Assembly (NCBI RefSeq): GCF_963668215.1
Contig: NZ_OY764190.1
Span: 1,364,001-1,428,000 of the forward strand
Direction of reading: 5' to 3'
From: an uncultured Desulfosarcina sp.
GTDB lineage: Bacteria > Desulfobacterota > Desulfobacteria > Desulfobacterales > Desulfosarcinaceae
DNA length: 64,000 bases
Shown one piece after another: positions 42,584 to 50,452 of the stretch. A program made the position numbers and the translations under genes. A model generated the notes under the pieces. The model did not search any database, was not told the origin of the DNA, and worked only from the letters and a program-made list of their open reading frames with translations. Positions within the stretch are counted from its first letter, which is position 1; every line of letters begins with the position of its first letter.

Positions 42584-43966
42584 ATGAATCACCCTAATAC
42601 ATTTTCCCTCTCCTTGCAAAAACAATCTGATTCGGGCCGGATCATTGACGACCGTGAACTCAATCGTGCGTTCACTGAACTCAAGTTCCATTCATTGGCC
42701 CGACAAAGCAACATCACCAAAAAAAGAGGTTATGAAACACTCTCGCTCATATTTGTTTTCGTACTACTGCCTTTTCTCAAGCGAAGCCTCAACAGTTTCT
42801 GTAATGGCGGCTATATACAAAACTACGTCCAGGCCCATAAAGACGCGTTCTACCGGTTCTTGAACAATGAACACTTCAATTGGAGAAAGCTGGTCCAGAT
42901 GTTGGCATCAAAGATCATAGCCATGCGTAAGAATGTCCCATTGAAAGAAAAAGTATTGATCGCCGATGACTCCATCTGCCCCAAATCGGGCAAAGAGATC
43001 GAATTGGTCAGCTATCATTTCGATCACAAAGTCAGGCGTTCCATTCTTGGCAACCAGTATCTGCAATTGGGTTTTCATGACGGGTTGCATTTTTTTCCGA
43101 TCGATGGTGCCTTTCATACATCCAGCCACCGGCCCAACACCGATATACGGGATATCGACAAGCGTACCAACGGCTGGAAACGACGTAGGGAAGCGCTGAG
43201 TAAAAAAACCGACGTTCTTGTTCAGATGCTCGCCAGAGCTTGGAGGTCGGGCATCGATGCCAGCTTCGTCTTGTTCGACAGTTGGTTTGCCCACGACGAT
43301 ATCATCCGTCGCATCGTCGATGTCGGTTATGGCGTCATCTGCCGATTGAAGCGCAACCGGGTTAAATACGGTTATCAAGGCGGCGCATACACGCTCAAAC
43401 AGCTATGGCAGCAGGTCGCCAAAAAACAAACCTTCTGGATCAAGGATCGCACGATCAAGGGCGCATGCCTCGATGTCACGTTGAAAAAGACCGGCTCGGT
43501 TCGGGTGCTGTTCGTTTCCGATGGCCGCAAACAGTGGCAGGTCCTGCTTTGCACCGATACCGACCTGGAACCGTCCCGGATTCTTGACTATTACGCCCGT
43601 CGCTGGGCCATCGAAGTATACTTTAAAGATGCCAAGCAGATGCTTTACATGGTAAAAGAGCAAAGCAATACGTTTGACGCCTTGATCGCCAGCCAGAGCC
43701 TGGTAATGATCCGGTATCTGATATTGGTCTACATCCAGATAAAACACGGGCTGAACATCTGCGTTGGCCCGCTGTTTCGGCAAACGTCAGACGATCAGTC
43801 ATTATGGATGTTCAGTCGTGCCGTCTGGGGCCGTGTCAAAGAACTGATTTTCAAGTCAAGTGATATACTTTCGCACCGTATCGAACCTGATTTGCTTTTT
43901 CATTTTATTGATATCATAGAAGATCTCATCGCTGAACAAAGTCGATGGGTTACTGCGAAACTTTAG
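42584..43966 (+). CDS. IS4-family DDE transposase of the outer element
   Basis: 460 residues. The catalytic Asp pair is read as VLIADDSICPKSG (~residue 126) and FVLFDSWFAHDD (~227). The IS4-type signature is YARRWAIEVYFKDAK (~residues 336-350). The gene ends with TAG within the terminal inverted repeat, like the inner element. It is intact despite the second insertion 90 bases upstream, but that insertion probably cut off its promoter or replaced it. Confidence 0.9.
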   Translation: MNHPNTFSLSLQKQSDSGRIIDDRELNRAFTELKFHSLARQSNITKKRGYETLSLIFVFVLLPFLKRSLNSFCNGGYIQNYVQAHKDAFYRFLNNEHFNWRKLVQMLASKIIAMRKNVPLKEKVLIADDSICPKSGKEIELVSYHFDHKVRRSILGNQYLQLGFHDGLHFFPIDGAFHTSSHRPNTDIRDIDKRTNGWKRRREALSKKTDVLVQMLARAWRSGIDASFVLFDSWFAHDDIIRRIVDVGYGVICRLKRNRVKYGYQGGAYTLKQLWQQVAKKQTFWIKDRTIKGACLDVTLKKTGSVRVLFVSDGRKQWQVLLCTDTDLEPSRILDYYARRWAIEVYFKDAKQMLYMVKEQSNTFDALIASQSLVMIRYLILVYIQIKHGLNICVGPLFRQTSDDQSLWMFSRAVWGRVKELIFKSSDILSHRIEPDLLFHFIDIIEDLIAEQSRWVTAKL

Positions 43967-44038
43967 TAATTGATATTTCGAGGAGCTAATTTTTCGCGCA
44001 ACGCCGATATCGGGCAAATTGGCCATTTCTGGTGAACG

Positions 44039-45211
44039 CTACTGGGCCATTACAAACTTGCCGTCCTTCACCTGCACGATCACCATCGAATCCACATCCA
44101 GACCGTTGTGGTCTTCCGGGGTTAGGTTGTAAACACCGGAGACCCCGACGTACCCCTTGGTCGTCTCGATGGCCGCCCGCAGGGCGTCAGGCGACGTTCC
44201 CGCTTTTTTCATGGCGTTGGCCACGATCATGATCGCATCCCAGGCATAGCCGGAGTGGGTGTTGATGGGAAACTGCTTATCGTAATGGTACTTCTCGGTG
44301 TAGAGCCTGACGAACTCCTGGATGACCGGCTTCTGGGGATCGCTGTCGGGCAAAGCATCGACAACCATCAGCTTGGTGGCCGGCATGCGGTCGCCCTCGG
44401 AGGCCTTGCCGGCCAGTTCGATGTACTTGGGATCGGGCAGGCCGTGGCACTGAAACAGGGGCAGGTCGATGCCCAGCTGGGCCTTGTTCTTGGAGACGAT
44501 GGAACCGGCCGGACCGATGGTCCACACCACGATGGCCTGGGGGCCGGCGTTCTTGGCGTTGGTCAGTTGGGCGGTCATGTCGGTGTCCCTGGGGCCGAAG
44601 GCTTCCTGGGCCACGATGGTCAATCCGAATTCGGGTGCCAGCTTGGTCAGCCAGCGGCTGCCGTCTTTGCCGAAACCGTCGGATGCGGTCAGCAGGGCGA
44701 TTTTCGTGAGCCCTTTCTCCTTGAGGTAGGAAAAGAGACGTTTGACCGCCACCGACGAACGCTGGGGAGATTTAAATACCCAGTCGAAGGGACCCAATTT
44801 TTCGCCGCCCATGATCACCGGATCGCCGCCCACGGTCATGAAGGCCGGGATCTTGCCGCCATGGATGATCTTCTTGACCGCCATGCCGGTGCCGGTGCGC
44901 GTGGGGCCGATGATGGCCGCCACCTTGTCCTTGTAAATGAACTTCTTGGCGATGTTGACCGCCTTGGCCGGGTCGCCCTCGGTGTCGCCGATAACCAGTT
45001 CGATCTCTTTGCCGTTGACCCCGCCCTCCTTGTTGATCTTGTCCACCACCATGTCGGCCACCAGCTTGGTAGGCGTGCCGATGAAGGCCGCCGGGCCGGA
45101 CAGGTCGAAAAAGGCGCCGATCTTGATGGTGTCCTTGGCAAAAACATTTCCTCCGGAAAACGTCAAAGCCAACAATGCAACCGATACCAACAGCTTTTGA
45201 ACCTTATTCAT
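44039..45211 (-). CDS. livK: Branched-chain amino-acid-type ABC substrate-binding protein
   Basis: 390 residues with a signal peptide (residues ~1-25, ending NVFA). The mature part is Peripla_BP_6 type: IKIGAFFDLSGPAAFIGTPTKLVADMVVDKINKEGGVNGKEIELVIGDTEGDPAKAVNIAKKF, with a matching second lobe. Such proteins bind leucine-like amino acids, but also aromatic acids and other small carboxylates; the nearby phenylacetate-CoA ligase makes an aromatic acid plausible here. It is the last gene of the liv cluster, and the MITE/IS nest abuts its stop codon. Confidence 0.93.
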   Translation of the reverse strand: MNKVQKLLVSVALLALTFSGGNVFAKDTIKIGAFFDLSGPAAFIGTPTKLVADMVVDKINKEGGVNGKEIELVIGDTEGDPAKAVNIAKKFIYKDKVAAIIGPTRTGTGMAVKKIIHGGKIPAFMTVGGDPVIMGGEKLGPFDWVFKSPQRSSVAVKRLFSYLKEKGLTKIALLTASDGFGKDGSRWLTKLAPEFGLTIVAQEAFGPRDTDMTAQLTNAKNAGPQAIVVWTIGPAGSIVSKNKAQLGIDLPLFQCHGLPDPKYIELAGKASEGDRMPATKLMVVDALPDSDPQKPVIQEFVRLYTEKYHYDKQFPINTHSGYAWDAIMIVANAMKKAGTSPDALRAAIETTKGYVGVSGVYNLTPEDHNGLDVDSMVIVQVKDGKFVMAQ

Positions 45212-45319
45212 CTCATCCTCTCCTTCCTTCGATCCGGTTGATTACGTTCAAGAGAGACTATACAAAAATAAGGATTTTAACAAGGACATTTCTATCAATA
45301 GTAACAACACAAACCGGCA

Positions 45320-47425
45320 TCAGACGATTTCGTCTGTAATTCTGCTGTCAAAAACCCGCTGGCTCTTGCGTTCCGTGCGCGGCAGTGCTCCATAGTCCAC
45401 CAATTCCGCCTGGATGGACACCAGCAGCTGCTTTTTGACCTGATAGCCGATCTCGTGCACCAGTTCGGCCGTACGGCCGGCGTCCACGCCTTCGCCCCGT
45501 TCGATTTTCAGCATCATAAAATCCTTGCCGGAATCCTCGTCGCGGGTCAGGTGCATCTGGTATTCGGAGCCCAGGCCGGGGATGGCCGACAGAATGGTGT
45601 CGATGGTCGAGGGATAGATGTTGACCCCCCGGTATTTGATGGTGTCGTCGCTGCGCCCCTTGATGCGCGAGTGGCGGGGCAAAAACGATCCGCAGGTACA
45701 GGGGCCGGGAATAATGCGGGTGATGTCCCGGGTGCGGTAGCGGATCAGCGGAGCTGCCTCCTTGCACAACGTGGTCACCACCATCTCGCCCCATTCGCCG
45801 TCCGGCACCGGCTGCAACGTCGCCGGATCGATGACCTCCAGGATGTAGTAATCGCCCCAGTAATGGATGCAGTCGTGGTCGGGGCATTCGATGCCGGTGC
45901 CGGGACCGTACAGTTCGGTCAGGCCGGTAATATCGAACAGCTCGGCCCCGCCGAACAATTCGGAAATCTTGCGGCGCATGGAGCGCGAACTGCGCTCGGA
46001 GCCGTAGATGATTTTATTGATGCTGATCTTGTCGGCAATGCCCCGGCGATGAATCTCCTCGGCCATCAACAGGGCCATGGAAGCCGTGCTGCAAAACACC
46101 GTGGAACGGACATCCTGCATGAACTGCAGGTGCATGTCCACATTGCCCGGCCCCACGGGAACGGCCATGGCGCCGATCTTCTCGCAGCCCAGTTGGAAGC
46201 CCATGCCGGCCGTCCAGATCCCGTATCCCACGGCAATCTGCACCCGGTCCAGGGGCGTAACCCCGGCCATCTCGTAGCAGCGGGCGAAGAAGTGAATCCA
46301 GTCGTCCAGGTCTTTCTGGGTGTAGCCGATAATCTTGCGCTTGCCCGTGGTGCCCGAACTGGCGTGAATGCGCACGATCTGTTCGAAGGGCACCGACCGC
46401 AGCGGAAAGGGATAGAATTCGCGCAGGTCGTCAGCGGTAGTAAAGGGCAGCCGGGTGATATCCTCCAGGCTTTGGATGGATTCCGGCGAAACGTCGGCCG
46501 CCTCCAGGCGCTCCCGGTAGAAAGCGGAGCCTTCGAAGGCGTGGCGGACCGTCCACTTCAGCCCCTTGAGCTGGTGTTCGGCCAGGGCCTGTTCATCGGT
46601 AAAGGCGGGCATAAAACTTTTTTGATGCATGTCGGGTTTCTCCAAACGGATGTTGGTCAGGCCGGCGGCACCCAGCCGGCTGGCCTCGGGTTTTTCATGG
46701 CTGGCTGCGCCTAAAAAGGCGGCGCGCAGCCGGGGGTCCACCAGCAGATCGTCGCTGTTGCCCTGCTGGACGATGCGGCCGCCGGCCATCAGGAAGGCCT
46801 TGTGGGAAGCCGAAAGCGCGCGGGCGGCATTCTGCTCCACCAGCAGGATGGTTACGCCGGATCGGGCCAGCTGGTGAATGATGGCAAAAATCTCATCGGT
46901 AATCAAAGGGGCCAGGCCCAGGCTGGGTTCGTCCAGCAGCAGCAGCCGCGGTTTGGCCATCAGGGCGCGTCCCATGGCCAGCATCTGCTGTTCGCCGCCG
47001 GACAGGGTTCCCGCCGGCTGTTCCCTGCGCTCGGCCAGCCGGTCGAAGCGCGCGTACACGTCTTCCATGCGCCGGACCACTTCCCGGCGGCCGGCTTTCA
47101 GGGCAACCGCGCCCAACTCCAGATTTTCGGCCACACTCAGATCGGGAAAGACTTCGCGGCCTTCAGGGGTCAGGGCCAGTCCGCTTCGCACCATTTTGGC
47201 CGGTGACGCGCCTGTGACAGGTTGTCCGTCCAGCAGCACCCGGCCGTTCGAGGCGCGCATCAACCCCATGATGCATTTGAGCAAGGTGGTCTTGCCGGCG
47301 CCGTTGGCGCCTACCAATGCGACGGTCTGCCCCGCATCGACGGTCAAGTCCACCCCAAACAGGGCCTGGGCTGCGCCGTAGTGGGCCGTTACATTCTCGA
47401 TGGCCAGCAAATGGGGAGCACTCAT
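45320..47425 (-). CDS. livF-paaK: In-frame fusion of LivF ATPase and phenylacetate-CoA ligase
   Basis: 701 residues from the ATG at 47425. Residues 1-~240 are a LivF ATPase: Walker A GANGAGKTTL, signature LSGGEQQML, Walker B LLLLDEPSLGL. A linker of about 25 residues leads to residue 266, where a PaaK-type adenylate-forming ligase begins (MHQKSFMPAF; AMP motif HASSGTTGKRKIIGYT; GLTELYGPG; YRTRDITRII). There is no stop codon between the two. The Met at 46630 has GGAGA nine bases upstream, so a free 436-residue ligase may also be made. The ligase activates an aryl acid such as phenylacetate; the ATPase powers uptake, so the fusion would tie import to CoA activation. Confidence 0.9.
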   Translation of the reverse strand: MSAPHLLAIENVTAHYGAAQALFGVDLTVDAGQTVALVGANGAGKTTLLKCIMGLMRASNGRVLLDGQPVTGASPAKMVRSGLALTPEGREVFPDLSVAENLELGAVALKAGRREVVRRMEDVYARFDRLAERREQPAGTLSGGEQQMLAMGRALMAKPRLLLLDEPSLGLAPLITDEIFAIIHQLARSGVTILLVEQNAARALSASHKAFLMAGGRIVQQGNSDDLLVDPRLRAAFLGAASHEKPEASRLGAAGLTNIRLEKPDMHQKSFMPAFTDEQALAEHQLKGLKWTVRHAFEGSAFYRERLEAADVSPESIQSLEDITRLPFTTADDLREFYPFPLRSVPFEQIVRIHASSGTTGKRKIIGYTQKDLDDWIHFFARCYEMAGVTPLDRVQIAVGYGIWTAGMGFQLGCEKIGAMAVPVGPGNVDMHLQFMQDVRSTVFCSTASMALLMAEEIHRRGIADKISINKIIYGSERSSRSMRRKISELFGGAELFDITGLTELYGPGTGIECPDHDCIHYWGDYYILEVIDPATLQPVPDGEWGEMVVTTLCKEAAPLIRYRTRDITRIIPGPCTCGSFLPRHSRIKGRSDDTIKYRGVNIYPSTIDTILSAIPGLGSEYQMHLTRDEDSGKDFMMLKIERGEGVDAGRTAELVHEIGYQVKKQLLVSIQAELVDYGALPRTERKSQRVFDSRITDEIV

Positions 47426-47426
47426 C

Positions 47427-48191
47427 TTACGCCGTCGCCTCCATGCGCCCCAGGTAGGCATCCAGCACCAGCGGGTTGCTGCGCACCGCTTCGGGGCTTC
47501 CGCTGGCGATGCAGCGGCCGCTGTCCAGCACCACGACCTGGTCGGCCACATCCATCACCAGCTCCATGTCGTGCTCCACCAGCAGCATGGTGTGACCGGC
47601 TCCGCGCTTCTGGCGGATGTGGCGGGCGATCCGGGCCGTCTCATCGGCGTTCAATCCGGCCACCGGTTCGTCCAGCAGCACCAGCCTGGGATCGCCGACG
47701 AAGGCGCGAGCCATCTCCACCCGTTTCTTCTCCCCGTAGGAAAGGGCCCCTGCCGGCCAGTTGGCCTTTTCGGCCAAGCCGAAATCGTCCAACGCCTCCA
47801 ACGCCTTCAGCCGCAGTTGCCGCTCTTGGATGCGCAGGGCCGGCAAGCGCAGCATGGAACGGACGAAAGAACGCTCGGCCGCCACCGTAAGGCCGGTCAA
47901 CACATTGTCCAGCACGGAGAGACGGGCGAACAGCTTCAGGTTCTGGAAGGTGCGGGCCACCCCCAGATCGGCGATACCTTGGGCCGGCAGCCGCTCGATG
48001 GAGCGCGTTTCCAGCAGGATCTGCCCGCTTGCGGCCGTGTCCACCCCGCTGATGCAGTTGATCAGGGTCGACTTGCCGGCACCGTTGGGACCGATCAGGG
48101 CCGTGATCCGCCCCCGCGGAACGCCGAAGGAGACGTCCTGCAGGGCCGGCAGGCCACCGAACCATTTGCTGACATTTTCAAGCTCAAGCAT
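47427..48191 (-). CDS. livG: Branched-chain amino-acid-type ABC transporter ATPase LivG
   Basis: 254 residues. Walker A GPNGAGKSTLINCI, the signature region ALSYGEKKRVEMARA and Walker B LVLLDEPVAGLN are all intact. The N-terminus (LELENVSKWFGGLPALQDVSFGVPRG) is typical. It forms the ATPase pair with the LivF domain of the next gene. Its stop lies one base before the ATG of the fusion gene, and it overlaps livM by eight bases. Confidence 0.96.
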   Translation of the reverse strand: MLELENVSKWFGGLPALQDVSFGVPRGRITALIGPNGAGKSTLINCISGVDTAASGQILLETRSIERLPAQGIADLGVARTFQNLKLFARLSVLDNVLTGLTVAAERSFVRSMLRLPALRIQERQLRLKALEALDDFGLAEKANWPAGALSYGEKKRVEMARAFVGDPRLVLLDEPVAGLNADETARIARHIRQKRGAGHTMLLVEHDMELVMDVADQVVVLDSGRCIASGSPEAVRSNPLVLDAYLGRMEATA

Positions 48192-49176
48192 GATTGCGCC
48201 TCAATGCAATCTTGGTCCGCACCGCATCCACAATGCCGGTCACCAGTCCCTGGGGCAGAAAAAGCAGGATGATCACCAGAATCAGACCATGAATGATGTC
48301 CTTGAAATTTTCCAGGGACTCAATCCATTCAGGCAGCAGGGTAATCAGGGCCGTACCGAACAGGGTGCCCCAGATGGAACCCATGCCGCCCACCACCACC
48401 ATGATCACAAAGTCCACGGAGACAAAGATGTTGAAAGAATCCGGGCTGACGAAAGCATAGCAGTGGGCAAACAGGCTGCCGGCAATAGAAGCCAGGACCG
48501 CCGAAAGAACGAACACCTTCACCTTGGCCCGACGGATGTCCACCCCCAAGGCCCTGGCCGCGGTCTCATCCTCGGCCAGGGCTGCCAGGCCGCGCCCCAC
48601 GCCGCTGCGCACCAGGTTCAGGCACAGCAGCAGGGCCAGCACGGCAAAACTCCACACCAGGTAGTGAAAATAGATTTCATTGTCGAACGCCACCGGACCG
48701 ATGAACAGGTAGGGGATGCCGGAAAAGCCGCTGGGGCCGCCGGTAACGGTGTCCCACTGCACCAGGATCGTGTAGATAACGATATTGAAGCCCAGCGTGG
48801 CCATGGCCAGGTAGTGGCCGCTGAGTTTGAGCGCCGGCAGGCCCACGGCCAGGGCGACGACCGCGGCGATCAGGGCTACGGCCGCCATCACCGGCCAGGC
48901 CGGCCCGCCCAGGGTGGTGGTACCGATGGCCGACCCGTAGGCGCCGATGGCAAAAAAGGCGGCATGCCCCAGGCTGATCTGGCCGGCATACCCGATGAAC
49001 AAATTCAGGCCCAGCACCACCATGGTATAGATGGCGATCAGGTTGGACAGCCCCAGGTTGTAAGGGTTGCTTTCGATCAGCGGCCAGACCAGCAGCACTG
49101 CGGACAGGGCCGTCACCGTCAGCCCGGTTCGATGCAGGTAGATGAAGTAGAAGATGTTGTCTTTAGTGGTCAACAT
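48184..49176 (-). CDS. livM: Branched-chain amino-acid-type ABC transporter permease LivM
   Basis: 330 residues, about nine membrane helices. The LivM-type motifs GLNLFIGYAGQISLGHAAFFAIGAY and the cytoplasmic loop LAEDETAARALGVDIRRAKVKVFVLSA are present. It forms the membrane channel with LivH. The gene is separated from livH by 163 bases rather than overlapping it. That gap holds CTTCTG/CAGAAG-type short repeats (49233-49340), so it may be a site of insertion. Confidence 0.95.
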   Translation of the reverse strand: MLTTKDNIFYFIYLHRTGLTVTALSAVLLVWPLIESNPYNLGLSNLIAIYTMVVLGLNLFIGYAGQISLGHAAFFAIGAYGSAIGTTTLGGPAWPVMAAVALIAAVVALAVGLPALKLSGHYLAMATLGFNIVIYTILVQWDTVTGGPSGFSGIPYLFIGPVAFDNEIYFHYLVWSFAVLALLLCLNLVRSGVGRGLAALAEDETAARALGVDIRRAKVKVFVLSAVLASIAGSLFAHCYAFVSPDSFNIFVSVDFVIMVVVGGMGSIWGTLFGTALITLLPEWIESLENFKDIIHGLILVIILLFLPQGLVTGIVDAVRTKIALRRNHA

Positions 49177-49339
49177 GGTGGTTCGACAGAGCGCCGATCA
49201 ATATCAGCCAATAATCCGTTAGAGAATTCAGTATTCAGAAGGGTGGATTCGCCTTCGGCTCAGTCTTTCATTAAAAAGCGGAGCGCAACGACATCCTTTT
49301 CTTCTGGCTTCTGTCTTCTGAATTCTGACTTCTTTCTTT

Positions 49340-50206
49340 TCATTTTCCCAACAATCCCTTCGGCCTGACAAACAAAACAAGCAACAACACCACAAACGCC
49401 GCCACATCCTTATACGCGCTGCTCCAGTATCCCGCCGACAGCGATTCCAGCAGGCCCAGCATCACGCCGCCGATCACGGCACCGGGAAAGGAGCCGAATC
49501 CCCCTAAAATGGCGGCGGCAAAACCCTTGAGCCCCAGAAGGACGCCCACGTCATAGCTCAAGGTAGTAATGGGGGTCACCAGCACGCCGGCCAGACCACC
49601 CAACCCGCCGGCCAGGGCGAAACTGGCCGCCTTGACGCGGCCCACGGAAAGCCCCACCACTGACGCCGCGGTCGGGTTGGAAGCCACGGCGCGCATGGCC
49701 AGCCCCAACCGGGTGCCATGAAAAAAAAACACCAGCAGGCCGATGGCGATAGCGGTAATCACCAGAATGGCCACCGCCTGGGGCAAAATCGCGGCGCCGG
49801 CAATGCGCAGGGGTTCATCGCCCGCCAGCGACGGAACGGCCATGCGGTTTTTGCCCCAGATCAGCTTCATGCCGCCGCGCAAGATGATCGAAATGCCGAT
49901 GGTCAGAAAGATCAGCACCAGGTGGTTCTGGGAGCGCGACGGCCGGACCCCGAGGCGCTCCACGACGATGCCTACCACGGTGACGGCCGCCACGGCGCAC
50001 GGCAGGGCCACCACCATGGGCAAACCACTCCAGAACAAGCCGGTGAACAGGAACATGCCGCCCAGGGAAACGAAATCCACCTGGGCGAAGTTAACGATGC
50101 CGATAGTGTTGTGCACCACGCAGAAGCCCAGGGCGATCAGGGCATAAATCGCGCCGCTGGTAATCCCCGCAAACGTGAACTGCAGCAAGTCCTGGAAACC
50201 GTACAA
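49340..50206 (-). CDS. livH: Branched-chain amino-acid-type ABC transporter permease LivH
   Basis: 288 residues if it starts at the TTG at 50206, which has GGAGGAA directly upstream; a TTG at 50227 would include that RBS in the coding part and is less likely. LivH hallmarks are FTFAGITSGAIYALIALGFCVVHNTIGIVNFAQVDFVSLGG near the start and MRAVASNPTAASVVGLSVGRVKAASFALAGGLGGLAGVL in the second half. It pairs with LivM. It is the first gene of the minus-strand cluster livH-livM-livG-livF/paaK-livK and is divergent from the large sensor kinase. Confidence 0.94.
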   Translation of the reverse strand: MYGFQDLLQFTFAGITSGAIYALIALGFCVVHNTIGIVNFAQVDFVSLGGMFLFTGLFWSGLPMVVALPCAVAAVTVVGIVVERLGVRPSRSQNHLVLIFLTIGISIILRGGMKLIWGKNRMAVPSLAGDEPLRIAGAAILPQAVAILVITAIAIGLLVFFFHGTRLGLAMRAVASNPTAASVVGLSVGRVKAASFALAGGLGGLAGVLVTPITTLSYDVGVLLGLKGFAAAILGGFGSFPGAVIGGVMLGLLESLSAGYWSSAYKDVAAFVVLLLVLFVRPKGLLGK

Positions 50207-50452
50207 CGTTCCTCCGCATAGAAACAAAATTGGTTTTAAAGAGGTTCAACCTATGTCAGCCGCAAACTCAGGTCAAGACCATAAATCCAAAGGCGCGGTA
50301 AAAATACTGTCCGTCAACCCGGTCTATGGTGGACCCAATGCTTCTTTTTTTGCTTGTGTTTTAATGCATTTCGCCGAAACAATACCATTGAGACAAGGGA
50401 ATATTTATGGCGCATATCGCATCTGTGTTCACGACAGGGGAAGCCTGTGTCT

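Larger units (their letters stand above)
41134..43966 (+). mobile_element. IS4-family element (outer) inserted in MITE copy C, itself split by a second IS
   Basis: Terminal inverted repeats CTGAAGTTTCGCAGT (41134-41148) and ACTGCGAAACTTTAG (43952-43966) differ at one position. TAATTGA stands directly outside both ends (41127-41133, 43967-43973), a 7-base target duplication. Without the inner element and its duplication the length is 1521 bp. Its transposase gene is 42584-43966. The inner element inserted in its left leader, so the transposase frame is intact. Confidence 0.92.
41060..44039. repeat. Palindromic MITE-like repeat, copy C, interrupted by a 2.8-kb insertion
   Basis: The left part (41060-41133) begins GCGTTCTTCCAGAAAT and continues with GTTCGAGATCAAGGCGCACGAAAAAT, as in copy B. 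The right part (43967-44039) ends CGGGCAAATTGGCCATTTCTGG, then TGAACGC. Joining them at the duplicated TAATTGA gives one palindrome of about 140 bases like copies A and B. The right end touches the stop codon of the liv binding-protein gene. Confidence 0.85.

Noticed and set aside
47761..49368. Open frame of 535 codons on the plus strand
   Set aside because: Antisense to livG and livM, with no recognisable domain.
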